From Oxalobacter sp. (GTDB taxonomy: Bacteria > Pseudomonadota > Gammaproteobacteria > Burkholderiales > Burkholderiaceae_D), in NCBI GenBank assembly GCA_012512465.1, contig JAAZED010000091.1:1-7320 (forward strand): a DNA stretch of 7,320 bases, in the 5' to 3' direction. The notes below the pieces were generated by a model. The model did not search any database. It was not told the DNA's origin and saw only the letters and a program-made list of their open reading frames with translations. The position numbers were made by a program, and so were the translations under genes. Every line of letters begins with the position of its first letter. Position 1 is the first letter of the stretch. Below are positions 1 to 7,320 of this stretch, one piece after another.

Positions 1-31
1 GTTTTCATGCATTTTAATCAAAGTTTAAGAT

Positions 32-68
32 AACTCATCAGCATGCTCAAAGCACATGCTGATGAGTT
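32..68 (+). terminator. Perfect 14-bp inverted repeat, probable terminator of an upstream gene
   Basis: AACTCATCAGCATG (32-45) is the exact reverse complement of CATGCTGATGAGTT (55-68), with a 9-base loop. G-T wobbles and an A-T pair could lengthen the stem slightly to 30-70. The 3' flank is only moderately T-rich (TTGTTCT, then five Ts at 80-84), so this is not a textbook intrinsic terminator. Its place directly after an in-frame TAA (31-33) fits the end of a rightward gene outside the window. A large dyad operator is the main alternative. Confidence 0.4.
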
Positions 69-213
69 GTTCTCGGCTGTTTTTAAGAATTAAGAAAGCG
101 AAGGCTGGAACCAGAAAACTGTTTTCAGCAGGCCATCCCTCTAATGTGTCGTTTTTAGGCAACGAGTTGAAGTTTTATTGCCTGCAGGGCCGTAAGCATG
201 AGAGAAAATGGTT

Positions 214-229
214 TATCCTGAAAAGGATA
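214..229 (+). other. Small hairpin with GAAA tetraloop in the leader
   Basis: TATCCT (214-219) pairs perfectly with AGGATA (224-229) around GAAA (220-223), a GNRA-type tetraloop. Two further G-U pairs could extend the stem to 212-231. It lies about 135 bases upstream of the ApbA-like start codon, so it would be part of the transcript only if the promoter is further left. The stem is short, and no known riboswitch class is recognised. Confidence 0.35.
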
Positions 230-351
230 GGAAATACACCAAAAAGGAAATAAAAAACGAAAAACGCAATAAAAAGAGCGGCAAGCCGGACTCAAAAGGT
301 ACCGGAAAGGAAATGATCAAACCCTCATTTAAGTCGCCGGAAATACACTCA

Positions 352-357
352 AGAGGA
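352..357 (+). promoter_or_regulatory. Shine-Dalgarno site of the ApbA-like gene
   Basis: AGAGGA sits 6 bases before the ATG at 364. This is good spacing and supports that start, which also places the Rossmann glycine motif at the very N-terminus as the family requires. Confidence 0.7.
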
Positions 358-363
358 TAAAAA

Positions 364-1389
364 ATGAAATATGCGATTATTGGTGCTGGTGCGATTGGAG
401 GCTATGTAGGCGTCAAGCTGGCTTTGGCTGGAGAGGATGTCACCTTCATCGTACGGGGGGCCAACCTCGATACCATCAGGAAACATGGCGTAAAGCTCAT
501 CATGAATGATGGCACCGAGCTTGTCGCAAAAGACGTAAAAGCCACAAACGACTATGATGAGGTAGGGCCGGTGGATGTTGTCATCCTGGCCATGAAAGCC
601 CATCAGGTTGAGTCTGTTGTGAACGATGTGCCCAAACTTTTTGGGCCTGACACCGTCGTTGTCACCATGCAAAACGGTATCCCTTACTGGTATTTTCACA
701 AGCACGGCGGCCCCTATGAAGGCGCCCGTATTCAAAGTGTTGACCCGACAGGCCAGATCTCGGCCAAGATTCCGGCTGACCGGGTGCTGGGCTGTGTTGT
801 CTACCCTGCTTCTGAACTGATTGCGCCTGGTGTCATCCGGCATATTGAAGGTGATCGTTTCCCCGTTGGCGAATTGGATGGTACTGTTACGGAGCGGGTT
901 CAAAAAGTTGCTGACTCCTTTATCAAGGCCGGTTTCAAGGCGCCGATCCTGGAAAACATCCGTTCTGAAATCTGGCTCAAGCTGTGGGGCAACCTGACTT
1001 TCAATCCCATCAGTTCACTGGCTCATTCCACGCTCGTGGACATCTGCCAGTACCCGCTGACACGGGAACTCGCTGGCGACATGATGATCGAAGCACAGCG
1101 TATTGCCAATAAACTCGGCATTGAATTCCGTGTGCCGCTTGAAAAACGCATTCAGGGTGCTGAAAAAGTCGGCAAGCACAAAACCTCCATGCTGCAGGAC
1201 GTGGAGGCCGGACGTGAGCCGGAAATTGATGCATTGGTGGGCTCGGTTGTGGAGCTGGGGAGAATCACCCATACCGCCACTCCTCACATCAATACCGTTT
1301 ATGCACTGGTCAAGTTGCTGGCCAAAACCATGGATGAAGAAAAAGGACGCGTTCGCCTTGAGGGTGAAAACCCTTCTTCAGCACACTAA
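364..1389 (+). CDS. ApbA/PanE-family ketoacid reductase (2-dehydropantoate 2-reductase-like)
   Basis: This 341-residue protein is probably a cytosolic NADPH-dependent 2-oxoacid reductase. The classical reaction is ketopantoate to pantoate in pantothenate synthesis. An N-terminal Rossmann fold is shown by GAGAIGG (residues 7-13), followed by AMKAHQ (76-81) and QNG (103-105). The C-terminal helical domain carries WLKLWGN (204-210), whose Lys206 matches the family's catalytic lysine, and Asn214. Ser275 and Glu287 in the SML...EID segment have the same 12-residue spacing as Ser244/Glu256 of E. coli PanE. At 341 residues it is longer than E. coli PanE (303), with extra sequence around 107-140 and a charged tail. 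It ends at its own terminator and is followed by a glyoxylate-type aminotransferase, so a substrate other than ketopantoate is possible. The family call is firm; the substrate is not, so I give no gene symbol. Confidence 0.9.
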   Translation: MKYAIIGAGAIGGYVGVKLALAGEDVTFIVRGANLDTIRKHGVKLIMNDGTELVAKDVKATNDYDEVGPVDVVILAMKAHQVESVVNDVPKLFGPDTVVVTMQNGIPYWYFHKHGGPYEGARIQSVDPTGQISAKIPADRVLGCVVYPASELIAPGVIRHIEGDRFPVGELDGTVTERVQKVADSFIKAGFKAPILENIRSEIWLKLWGNLTFNPISSLAHSTLVDICQYPLTRELAGDMMIEAQRIANKLGIEFRVPLEKRIQGAEKVGKHKTSMLQDVEAGREPEIDALVGSVVELGRITHTATPHINTVYALVKLLAKTMDEEKGRVRLEGENPSSAH

Positions 1390-1409
1390 CGCTGACAAAA
1401 AGGATTTTG

Positions 1410-1438
1410 CCCCTGTTGTGAATAAGGCACAACAGGGG
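1410..1438 (+). terminator. Intrinsic terminator after the ApbA-like gene
   Basis: CCCCTGTTGTG (1410-1420) and CACAACAGGGG (1428-1438) form a perfect 11-bp stem with a 7-base loop, starting 20 bases after the stop codon. It is followed by TTAATAATTT and preceded by A-rich DNA. The T-tract is interrupted, so termination may be partial. It suggests that the aminotransferase downstream has its own promoter. Confidence 0.75.
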
Positions 1439-1498
1439 TTAATAATTTACCCAAAGCCTCAAAAATGAGGGAAAATAACTCCTTGGGACATTTCCGTC

Positions 1499-1517
1499 TG
1501 TTGTTCTTTGAACAGCA
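1499..1517 (+). other. Small dyad in the aminotransferase leader
   Basis: TGTTC (1502-1506) and GAACA (1510-1514) flank TTT. With a wobble and two more pairs the RNA stem spans 1499-1506 with 1510-1517. It lies about 37 bases before the start codon and could be an operator half-site pair or a leader hairpin. A second small hairpin, CCTCA/TGAGG with an AAAA loop, is at 1457-1470. No consensus promoter was found between the terminator and the gene. Confidence 0.3.
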
Positions 1518-1553
1518 TGATCAATCAATTCAACCCTTATAGAGACAAAAATC

Positions 1554-2756
1554 ATGGTAGCGCCATCCCTCGACAAAATTACATCATTTACTCCGCCTCA
1601 ACGTACCCTGATGGGACCAGGCCCTTCTAACATCAATCCCCGCGTACTGTCAGCCATGAGCCTGCCGGTCATCGGTCACCTTGATCCGGCTTTTGCCGGC
1701 ATGATGGAGGAGCTGAAAGTCCTGTTACGTTACGGATTTCAAACCAAAAACCCGCTGACTTATCCTATTTCCGGCCCGGGTTCTGTCGGCATGGAAAACT
1801 GTTTTGTGAATATGGTTTCTCCTGGTGACAAGGTCATCGTCTGCCGCAACGGCGTCTTTGGTGGCCGTATGATCGAAAACGTTGAGCGTTCTCGCGGCAT
1901 CCCTGTCATCATTGATGACACCTGGGGTGAGCCGGTCGACCCGAACAAGGTGGAAGATGCACTGAAGAAAAATCCTGATGCCAGGATCGTCGCTTTTGTT
2001 CATGCTGAAACCTCGACCGGCTGTGAATCAGATGCCAAACTGCTGGCACAAATTGCGCACAAGCATGATGCCATGGTCATTGTGGATACAGTTACTTCGC
2101 TGGGCGGATGTCCGGTGCTGGTGGATGAATGGGAACTGGATGCGGTTTATTCCGGGACGCAAAAATGTCTTTCCTGCGCGCCAGGCCTTTCCCCGGTAAC
2201 GTTTTCCGAAAGGGCTGTTGACTACGTTACCAAGCGGAAAGACAAAGTGCAAAGCTGGTTCATGGATTTGAATCTGATCCTGAACTACTGGGGTAATACG
2301 GCCCGCACTTACCATCACACTGCGCCGGTCAATGCGCTTTATGGTCTGCATGAAGCAATGGTTATGGTCAAGGAAGAAGGGCTTGAAAATGCCTGGGCAC
2401 GCCATACCTTGCATCACCAGGCACTGAAAGCAGGGTTCGATGTATTGGGATTGCAATTTGTGGTCAAGGAAGAAAGCCGTCTGCCACAGATGAATCTGGT
2501 TACGATACCTGAAGGTATTGATGAAGCCGCTGTCAGGCAGGAACTCTTAAATGAATTCAATCTGGAAATCGGCGCAGGCCTGGGTCCCCTGGCTGGTAAA
2601 GTCTGGCGCGTTGGCCTGATGGGGTATACTGCCCAGAAGGAAAGTGTCATATTGTGCCTGTCCGCGTTAGGTTCAGTGCTTGCCAGAAAAGGCTATGCTG
2701 TCAACGCTGGTGCTGCGGAGGCCGCTGCACTCAAGGTTTACGCTGCTCAAAAATAA
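1554..2756 (+). CDS. Alanine/serine-glyoxylate aminotransferase family protein (class V PLP)
   Basis: This 400-residue PLP enzyme probably transfers an amino group from alanine or serine to glyoxylate, giving glycine plus pyruvate or hydroxypyruvate in the cytosol. The N-terminus has the family's GPGPSN (21-26). HAETSTG (150-156) and VDTVTSLGG (177-185, Asp178 contacting the PLP ring nitrogen) precede SGTQKCL (200-206), where Lys204 is the expected Schiff-base lysine. YHHTAP (253-258) matches the YHHT phosphate-binding segment of human AGT, and Arg352 in WRVGLMG matches the arginine that binds the substrate carboxylate. The length is usual for the family. The start has only a weak Shine-Dalgarno site (GAGA at 1542-1545, 8 bases before ATG), but no better start keeps the N-terminal motif. 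Ala/Ser-glyoxylate and Ser-pyruvate activities cannot be told apart by reading. It ends at a strong shared terminator. Confidence 0.92.
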   Translation: MVAPSLDKITSFTPPQRTLMGPGPSNINPRVLSAMSLPVIGHLDPAFAGMMEELKVLLRYGFQTKNPLTYPISGPGSVGMENCFVNMVSPGDKVIVCRNGVFGGRMIENVERSRGIPVIIDDTWGEPVDPNKVEDALKKNPDARIVAFVHAETSTGCESDAKLLAQIAHKHDAMVIVDTVTSLGGCPVLVDEWELDAVYSGTQKCLSCAPGLSPVTFSERAVDYVTKRKDKVQSWFMDLNLILNYWGNTARTYHHTAPVNALYGLHEAMVMVKEEGLENAWARHTLHHQALKAGFDVLGLQFVVKEESRLPQMNLVTIPEGIDEAAVRQELLNEFNLEIGAGLGPLAGKVWRVGLMGYTAQKESVILCLSALGSVLARKGYAVNAGAAEAAALKVYAAQK

Positions 2757-2774
2757 GCGGCTGCAATCAAATAG

Positions 2775-2809
2775 AAAAGCCCGGAAGCGACTGCTTTCCG
2801 GGCTTTTTT
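2775..2809. terminator. Strong bidirectional terminator between convergent genes
   Basis: AAAAGCCCGGAA (2775-2786) pairs exactly with TTCCGGGCTTTT (2796-2807) around a 9-base loop, with T-runs on both strands (TTTTTT at 2804-2809 on +, TTTTCTATTT on -). It lies 18 bases after the aminotransferase stop and 19 bases beyond the stop of the leftward dehydrogenase, so it should end transcripts from both sides. Confidence 0.9.
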
Positions 2810-2828
2810 ACGCACTGTTTTCTCAGAA

Positions 2829-3731
2829 CTAGAACTGATCGTCTGATGCACCCAGACGCTTGCCCGGGTTCAATGCCTCCAGTGCCAACAGCGCTGCCGC
2901 CTGATCCGCATTGGCAAACGTCTCCTGAATATGGTGATACAGATCGGTAACCAGTGAGGTAACTGGCAATCGCAGTCCGGCATCCCTTGCTGCGGCGAGG
3001 ATATTATCCATATCTTTTACCTGGCTTTTGACCTGTCCACCAGGAACAAAGTTACGATCCAGCATGCGCTGGCCATGAACCTCAAGGATGCGGCTTTCGG
3101 CGAAGCCTCCTCTGATCGCCGCTCTTACAGCTGCCGGGTCAGCCCCCCCGGCCTGCGCCAGGAGTAACGCCTCTGCAACAATACTGATGGTGCCTCCGAC
3201 AATCAACTGATTGCACAGCTTGGCGAGCTGCCCGCACCCGGCAGGCCCGACCCGTGTCGGATGCCCCATTATTTTCAATACCGGCTCGGCCCGCTCAAAA
3301 TCGGACAGGGCACCACCCGCCATGATAGCCAGCGTTCCGGCTTCGGCTCCCAGCACACCACCGGAAACCGGTGCATCCAGAAAGGAAACATGGTGTTTTT
3401 TAAGCAAATCGTGAATTTGCAAGGCTTCGGACTGCCTGGTGGAACTCATGTCAATCACAAGTGTGCCAGGCCGCAACAAGGGAAGTATGGAAGTGATTAC
3501 CTGAAGGACAACAGGCCCGTCTTCGAGCATGGTAATCACAATATCCGCAGAACGCGCCGCATCCGGCATATCGGCAATCCGCGCACCAACCCCTAGCAGG
3601 GGTTCGGCTTTTGCGCGTGTACGGTTCCAGGCAGCAAGAGGATAACCGGCCAGGCTGATCAGGGATGCCATGGGCAATCCCATTAAACCGGTTCCGAAAA
3701 AAGAAATCTGCGGCAGATTTTCTTTCGTCAA
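2829..3731 (-). CDS. Beta-hydroxyacid dehydrogenase, tartronate semialdehyde reductase-like
   Basis: This 300-residue protein belongs to the 3-hydroxyisobutyrate dehydrogenase family of NAD(P)-dependent enzymes. The N-terminal Rossmann motif is GTGLMGLPM (13-21). The substrate-binding signature DAPVSGG (119-125) is followed by GTLAIMAGG (132-140), and KLCNQ (171-175) supplies the expected catalytic Lys171. A later stretch, AIRGGFAES (205-213) with LDRNFVPG (224-231) and VKD (238-240), closely resembles E. coli GarR, which supports tartronate semialdehyde to glycerate reduction in glyoxylate use. Other family substrates such as 3-hydroxyisobutyrate or threonate remain possible. The start is TTG at 3731: an in-frame TAA lies close upstream, no ATG or GTG lies between, and the next Met (residue 17) is inside the nucleotide-binding motif. 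It is 53 bp downstream of the PagL gene and may be the last gene of a purB-led operon. No glyoxylate carboligase or hydroxypyruvate isomerase gene is nearby. Confidence 0.88.
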   Translation of the reverse strand: MTKENLPQISFFGTGLMGLPMASLISLAGYPLAAWNRTRAKAEPLLGVGARIADMPDAARSADIVITMLEDGPVVLQVITSILPLLRPGTLVIDMSSTRQSEALQIHDLLKKHHVSFLDAPVSGGVLGAEAGTLAIMAGGALSDFERAEPVLKIMGHPTRVGPAGCGQLAKLCNQLIVGGTISIVAEALLLAQAGGADPAAVRAAIRGGFAESRILEVHGQRMLDRNFVPGGQVKSQVKDMDNILAAARDAGLRLPVTSLVTDLYHHIQETFANADQAAALLALEALNPGKRLGASDDQF

Positions 3732-3784
3732 GCCTGGCCCGTCACAATGGTAGGTAGGTTATTGGATAATACGGTAAAACCGGA

Positions 3785-4345
3785 TTACCAGCGATACGCC
3801 GCCCTCAACATCAGCAGGTTTTCACCACTGTTGTGAGAACCAATACCGGCATTGGAATAGTGCTGCACTCTCAGACCAAGGTCAATATTGTTGTCAAAGA
3901 CATAGCCCACACCCAGATGTTCGGTAAACTGGAAGGAAATACCCATGTTGTTACCGGCATTGTTGTATACCTTTGAGAAGAAAGCGACACCAACACCACC
4001 TTCAATATATGGACCTTTTTTGTCGGTTTTCATGAAGCGGAAAACCGGTGTCAGACCGACAACGGCAATTTCCTTGTCTTCATCCTTGTCTTTCCAGTCT
4101 GACGCATGCCACCAGGCGGCATTCAGGTCAAAATACCCATCAAGGCTTGTGCCGTTGGAATTGAACCAGTGCTGGTTCCAGTCCCATTGCAGACCGACAC
4201 GGGTGACAACCAGATCATCTTCACCCATACCCACTTCAAGCGACACGCTGTCCGGTGTCAGGTCAACCGCATGACTCGTACCCTGAACGGCAAAAAATGC
4301 CAGTCCGGCTACCAGTGCGATGGCGCCGCGTTTCAAAAAGTTCAT
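3785..4345 (-). CDS. pagL: PagL-type lipid A 3-O-deacylase (outer membrane)
   Basis: This 186-residue protein probably removes the 3-O-linked acyl chain of lipid A at the outer membrane. Residues 1-26 form a signal peptide: KR at 5-6, a hydrophobic core (GAIALVAGLAFFAV), and a likely cut after SHA. The rest alternates like a small beta-barrel and ends in the aromatic Trp186 (AAYRW), as outer-membrane proteins do. The PagL signature QHYSNAGI (161-168) gives His162 and Ser164 of the catalytic triad, and Glu175 in SGENL is the likely third member. I place the start at ATG 4345, not the upstream TTG at 4402, because the signal peptide begins there and a clear ribosome site precedes it. Its gene follows purB by 28 bp on the same strand and may be co-transcribed. 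An acidic, lysine-rich stretch at 83-92 (DWKDKDEDKE) is probably a loop. The family call is strong; activity depends on the membrane context. Confidence 0.87.
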   Translation of the reverse strand: MNFLKRGAIALVAGLAFFAVQGTSHAVDLTPDSVSLEVGMGEDDLVVTRVGLQWDWNQHWFNSNGTSLDGYFDLNAAWWHASDWKDKDEDKEIAVVGLTPVFRFMKTDKKGPYIEGGVGVAFFSKVYNNAGNNMGISFQFTEHLGVGYVFDNNIDLGLRVQHYSNAGIGSHNSGENLLMLRAAYRW

Positions 4346-4348
4346 AAC

Positions 4349-4358
4349 CCACCTTTCC
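4349..4358 (-). promoter_or_regulatory. Ribosome binding site deciding the pagL start
   Basis: On the minus strand GGAAAGGTGG precedes the ATG at 4345, with AGG about 6 bases upstream. The longer reading from TTG 4402 would overlap the end of purB and bury the signal peptide behind 19 polar residues, so the ATG start is preferred. Confidence 0.75.
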
Positions 4359-4373
4359 TTAATTAAGTTGACT

Positions 4374-5885
<1,512 letters not shown>

Positions 5886-5938
5886 CTAGAAGAAAACCGC
5901 ACTCCCCGTCATGGCAGAAAATCTTTTGGCAAACACAA

Positions 5939-5947
5939 TGCTATAAT
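5939..5947 (+). promoter_or_regulatory. Extended -10 promoter of the GST gene
   Basis: TGCTATAAT at 5939-5947 is a perfect extended -10 element (TG-N-TATAAT). A TTGGCA at 5926-5931 is only 10 bases upstream, too close to act as a normal -35, so the promoter probably relies on the TG extension. The start site would be near 5954, giving a leader of about 30 bases before the ATG at 5985. Confidence 0.55.
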
Positions 5948-5984
5948 CGCAGCCTGTTTTTATCCTGAGTAAGCGCAAATTATC

Positions 5985-6593
5985 ATGAAACTGATTGGCA
6001 CAACAACCAGTCCTTATGTTCGAAAAGTACGCGTTGTTCTGAACGAGAAAAAAATCGATTATGTCTTCCTGCTTGAGGATCTGAGTGCATCCGACAGCAC
6101 ATTAAGTGAATTCAATCCGCTGGGCAAGGTTCCCTGCCTGGTTATGGAGGACGGCAAAATACTGTACGACTCCAGTGTCATTGTGGAATACCTGGATACC
6201 ATCACGCCGGTTGGCAAACTTTTCCCTCCCGGCGGAAGAGCACGGGCTGACGTCAAATGCTGGGAAGCGCTGGCTGATGGCGTCATGGATGCTGCTGTGC
6301 TGGCAAGACTGGAAGAAACCAAACGGCCGAAGGAACAGCAAAGTGCGGCATGGGTCCAGCATCAACTGGGCAAGGTTCACTCTGGGCTGAAAGCCATGTC
6401 GCAGCAGTTGGGTGAAAAAAACTGGTGCCACGACAACACCTATTCTCTTGCCGACATCGCTGTTGGATGTGCGCTGGGCTGGCTGTCTTTCCGTTTTGAT
6501 CAAATTGACTGGCAAAGCGACTATGAAAACTTGGTCAGACTTTTTGAACGCCTGTCAGAACGCGCGTCTTTTCAGGAAACCATACCGGTATAA
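5985..6593 (+). CDS. Glutathione S-transferase, YibF-like
   Basis: This 202-residue cytosolic protein has the two-domain GST layout. The thioredoxin-like N-terminal domain starts MKLIGTTTSPYVRKV, with Ser9 at the usual active-site position; LGKVPCLV (46-53) holds the cis-proline Pro50, and YDSSVIVEYL (61-70) has the Asp62-Ser63 pair that binds the glutathione gamma-glutamyl group. The helical C-terminal domain includes EALADGVMDA (94-103) and the YSLADIAVGCALGWL region (153-167), with the Ser154/Asp157 N-capping box. The sequence resembles E. coli YibF throughout, including length; the physiological substrate of YibF-type GSTs is not established. The gene is transcribed from its own extended -10 promoter, has a weak ribosome site (GAG at 5967-5969, rather far from the ATG), and ends 13 bp from the converging mnmA stop with no visible terminator between them. 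Confidence 0.92.
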   Translation: MKLIGTTTSPYVRKVRVVLNEKKIDYVFLLEDLSASDSTLSEFNPLGKVPCLVMEDGKILYDSSVIVEYLDTITPVGKLFPPGGRARADVKCWEALADGVMDAAVLARLEETKRPKEQQSAAWVQHQLGKVHSGLKAMSQQLGEKNWCHDNTYSLADIAVGCALGWLSFRFDQIDWQSDYENLVRLFERLSERASFQETIPV

Positions 6594-6606
6594 CAGCAGC
6601 AACCCG

Positions 6607-7320
6607 TCAGATTGATGCCGGCACGCTGCCTTCAATAATTCCGCCCCCCAGACAAACCTCGCCCTGGTAAAACACGGCGGATTGCCCCGGGGTCACTGCC
6701 CATTGCGGCGCTTCAAACCCGGCAGAAAACTGCGTGTCGCCCGACAGGCTGAGCTGACATGACACATCATGTTGTCGATAACGCGTCTTGACTGCCACCA
6801 TCCCTTCATCGGGTGACATGCCGGCTATCCAGCTGGACTGGCCTGCGTGCAACTCGGAAGACAACAGCCAGGGATGGTCATGCCCCTGCACGGCATAGAG
6901 TACGTTTTCCGCAATATCCTTTTTTGCCACATACCAGGCATCGCTTGTGCCATCGGCCTTCTTGTGCGCCTTCAGGCCGCCGATTCCAATGCCTTTGCGC
7001 TGCCCGATTGTATAAAAACTCAGGCCGACATGTTCGCCGATGATCTCGCCATCCGGCGTTTTGATTGGCCCGGGTTCATATGACAGATAACGATTCAGGA
7101 AAGCACGAAAAGGGCGTTCACCAATAAAACAGATGCCGGTCGAGTCTTTCTTTTTCGCATTGTGCAGGCCCAGCTTTTCTGCAATCCGGCGCACCTCGGT
7201 TTTCGGAATTTCACCCAGCGGGAATAGTGTTTTCGAAAGCTGCTGCTGGTTCAGGCGATGCAGAAAATAACTCTGGTCCTTGCTGGCATCTTTTGCTTTC
7301 AACAGTTCATACAAGCAAAA
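6607..7320 (-). CDS. mnmA: tRNA-specific 2-thiouridylase MnmA, 5' part cut off by window edge
   Basis: MnmA adds sulfur to U34 of the Lys, Glu and Gln tRNAs, using ATP and a persulfide relay. Only the C-terminal 237 residues are visible. The reading frame continues past the right edge, so the PP-loop ATP site and the first catalytic Cys lie outside; TTG at 7314 is an internal Leu codon and not a start. SKDQSYFL (13-20 of the fragment) is the tRNA/adenylate-binding segment. [13 protein letters not shown] (56-68) holds the second catalytic Cys (Cys64), which takes part in the persulfide relay. The central domain has [13 protein letters not shown], and the C-terminal beta-barrel has VKTRYRQ and TPGQSAVFY followed by [10 protein letters not shown]. 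All key motifs visible are intact. The stop codon (TGA) is 13 bp from the converging GST gene. Confidence 0.97.
   Translation of the reverse strand, partial: FCLYELLKAKDASKDQSYFLHRLNQQQLSKTLFPLGEIPKTEVRRIAEKLGLHNAKKKDSTGICFIGERPFRAFLNRYLSYEPGPIKTPDGEIIGEHVGLSFYTIGQRKGIGIGGLKAHKKADGTSDAWYVAKKDIAENVLYAVQGHDHPWLLSSELHAGQSSWIAGMSPDEGMVAVKTRYRQHDVSCQLSLSGDTQFSAGFEAPQWAVTPGQSAVFYQGEVCLGGGIIEGSVPASI

Larger units (their letters stand above)
1..363. other. Gene-free left flank and leader of the ApbA-like gene
   Basis: I see no convincing gene in this stretch. A 65-codon open frame at 56-253 has no Shine-Dalgarno site, starts inside an inverted repeat, and has a composition typical of chance reading of A-rich DNA. 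A frame open from base 1 ends at a TAA at 31-33, immediately before the inverted repeat at 32-68, so the first 30 bases could be the tail of a rightward gene lying outside the window; too little is visible to say. From about 190 to 360 the + strand is rich in A and purines, with A-runs at 241-245, 252-257, 260-264 and 271-275. Small hairpins lie at 157-183 and 214-229. I could not find a convincing -35/-10 pair for the downstream gene. Confidence 0.6.

Noticed and set aside
56..253. 65-codon frame in the left flank
   Set aside because: There is no Shine-Dalgarno site, the start lies within an inverted repeat, and the product is Lys/Arg-rich with no family resemblance.
276..300. Possible leftward terminator (CGG/CCG stem followed by Ts on the minus strand)
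   Set aside because: The stem is only 3-4 bp with a bulge, and no leftward gene lies to its right that would need it.
349..903. 184-codon open frame on the minus strand, antisense to the ApbA-like gene
   Set aside because: It overlaps a gene with clear catalytic motifs, shows no recognisable domain, and has no ribosome site. Long antisense frames are common opposite GC-balanced genes.
1103..1468. 121-codon + frame overlapping the end of the ApbA-like gene
   Set aside because: It is an out-of-frame shadow of the real gene that runs through the terminator hairpin.
2028..2456. 142-codon minus frame inside the aminotransferase
   Set aside because: It is an antisense shadow; the + strand reading has all PLP-enzyme motifs intact.
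5926..5945. PurR-like operator (GCAAAC half-site) between purB and the GST gene
   Set aside because: Only one half-site resembles the enterobacterial consensus, without the matching second half. The GCAAAC is better read as chance.

Overview
The window looks like ordinary chromosomal DNA from a Gram-negative betaproteobacterium, most likely Burkholderiales/Oxalobacteraceae. This rests on the style of PurB, MnmA and the YibF-like GST, on an outer-membrane lipid A deacylase (so an LPS-bearing cell), on moderate GC (roughly 50% by eye), and on several glyoxylate/2-oxoacid enzymes. An Oxalobacter-type, oxalate-using organism would fit, but this is an inference from gene content and not a proven assignment.

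Layout. Positions 1-363 hold no convincing gene. They contain a perfect 14-bp inverted repeat near the left edge and an A/purine-rich leader with small hairpins before the first gene. On the + strand follow an ApbA/PanE-family ketoacid reductase (364-1389) with its own terminator (1410-1438), and a class V PLP aminotransferase of the alanine/serine-glyoxylate type (1554-2756). The aminotransferase ends at a strong bidirectional terminator (2775-2809). This terminator is shared with three leftward genes, listed here in transcription order: purB (5819-4374), a PagL-type lipid A 3-O-deacylase (4345-3785), and a tartronate-semialdehyde-reductase-like beta-hydroxyacid dehydrogenase (3731-2829). Spacings of 28 and 53 bp make these three a possible operon. 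A YibF-like glutathione S-transferase (5985-6593, +) diverges from purB behind an extended -10 promoter. It converges on mnmA (7320-6607, -), which is cut by the right window edge so that only the C-terminal two thirds are present.

How the genes fit together. The aminotransferase interconverts glyoxylate and glycine (or serine and hydroxypyruvate), and the GarR-like enzyme can reduce tartronate semialdehyde to glycerate. The ApbA-like enzyme reduces a 2-oxoacid, classically ketopantoate, although its genomic partner here raises other possibilities. Together they suggest a small C2/C3-acid neighbourhood next to housekeeping purine (purB) and tRNA-thiolation (mnmA) genes. No phage, insertion sequence, CRISPR array, tRNA/rRNA or defence system is visible, and I find no clear new system. 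The points most worth checking are the purB-pagL linkage, the PurB insertion, the structured leader of the first gene, and the true substrate of the ApbA-like reductase.
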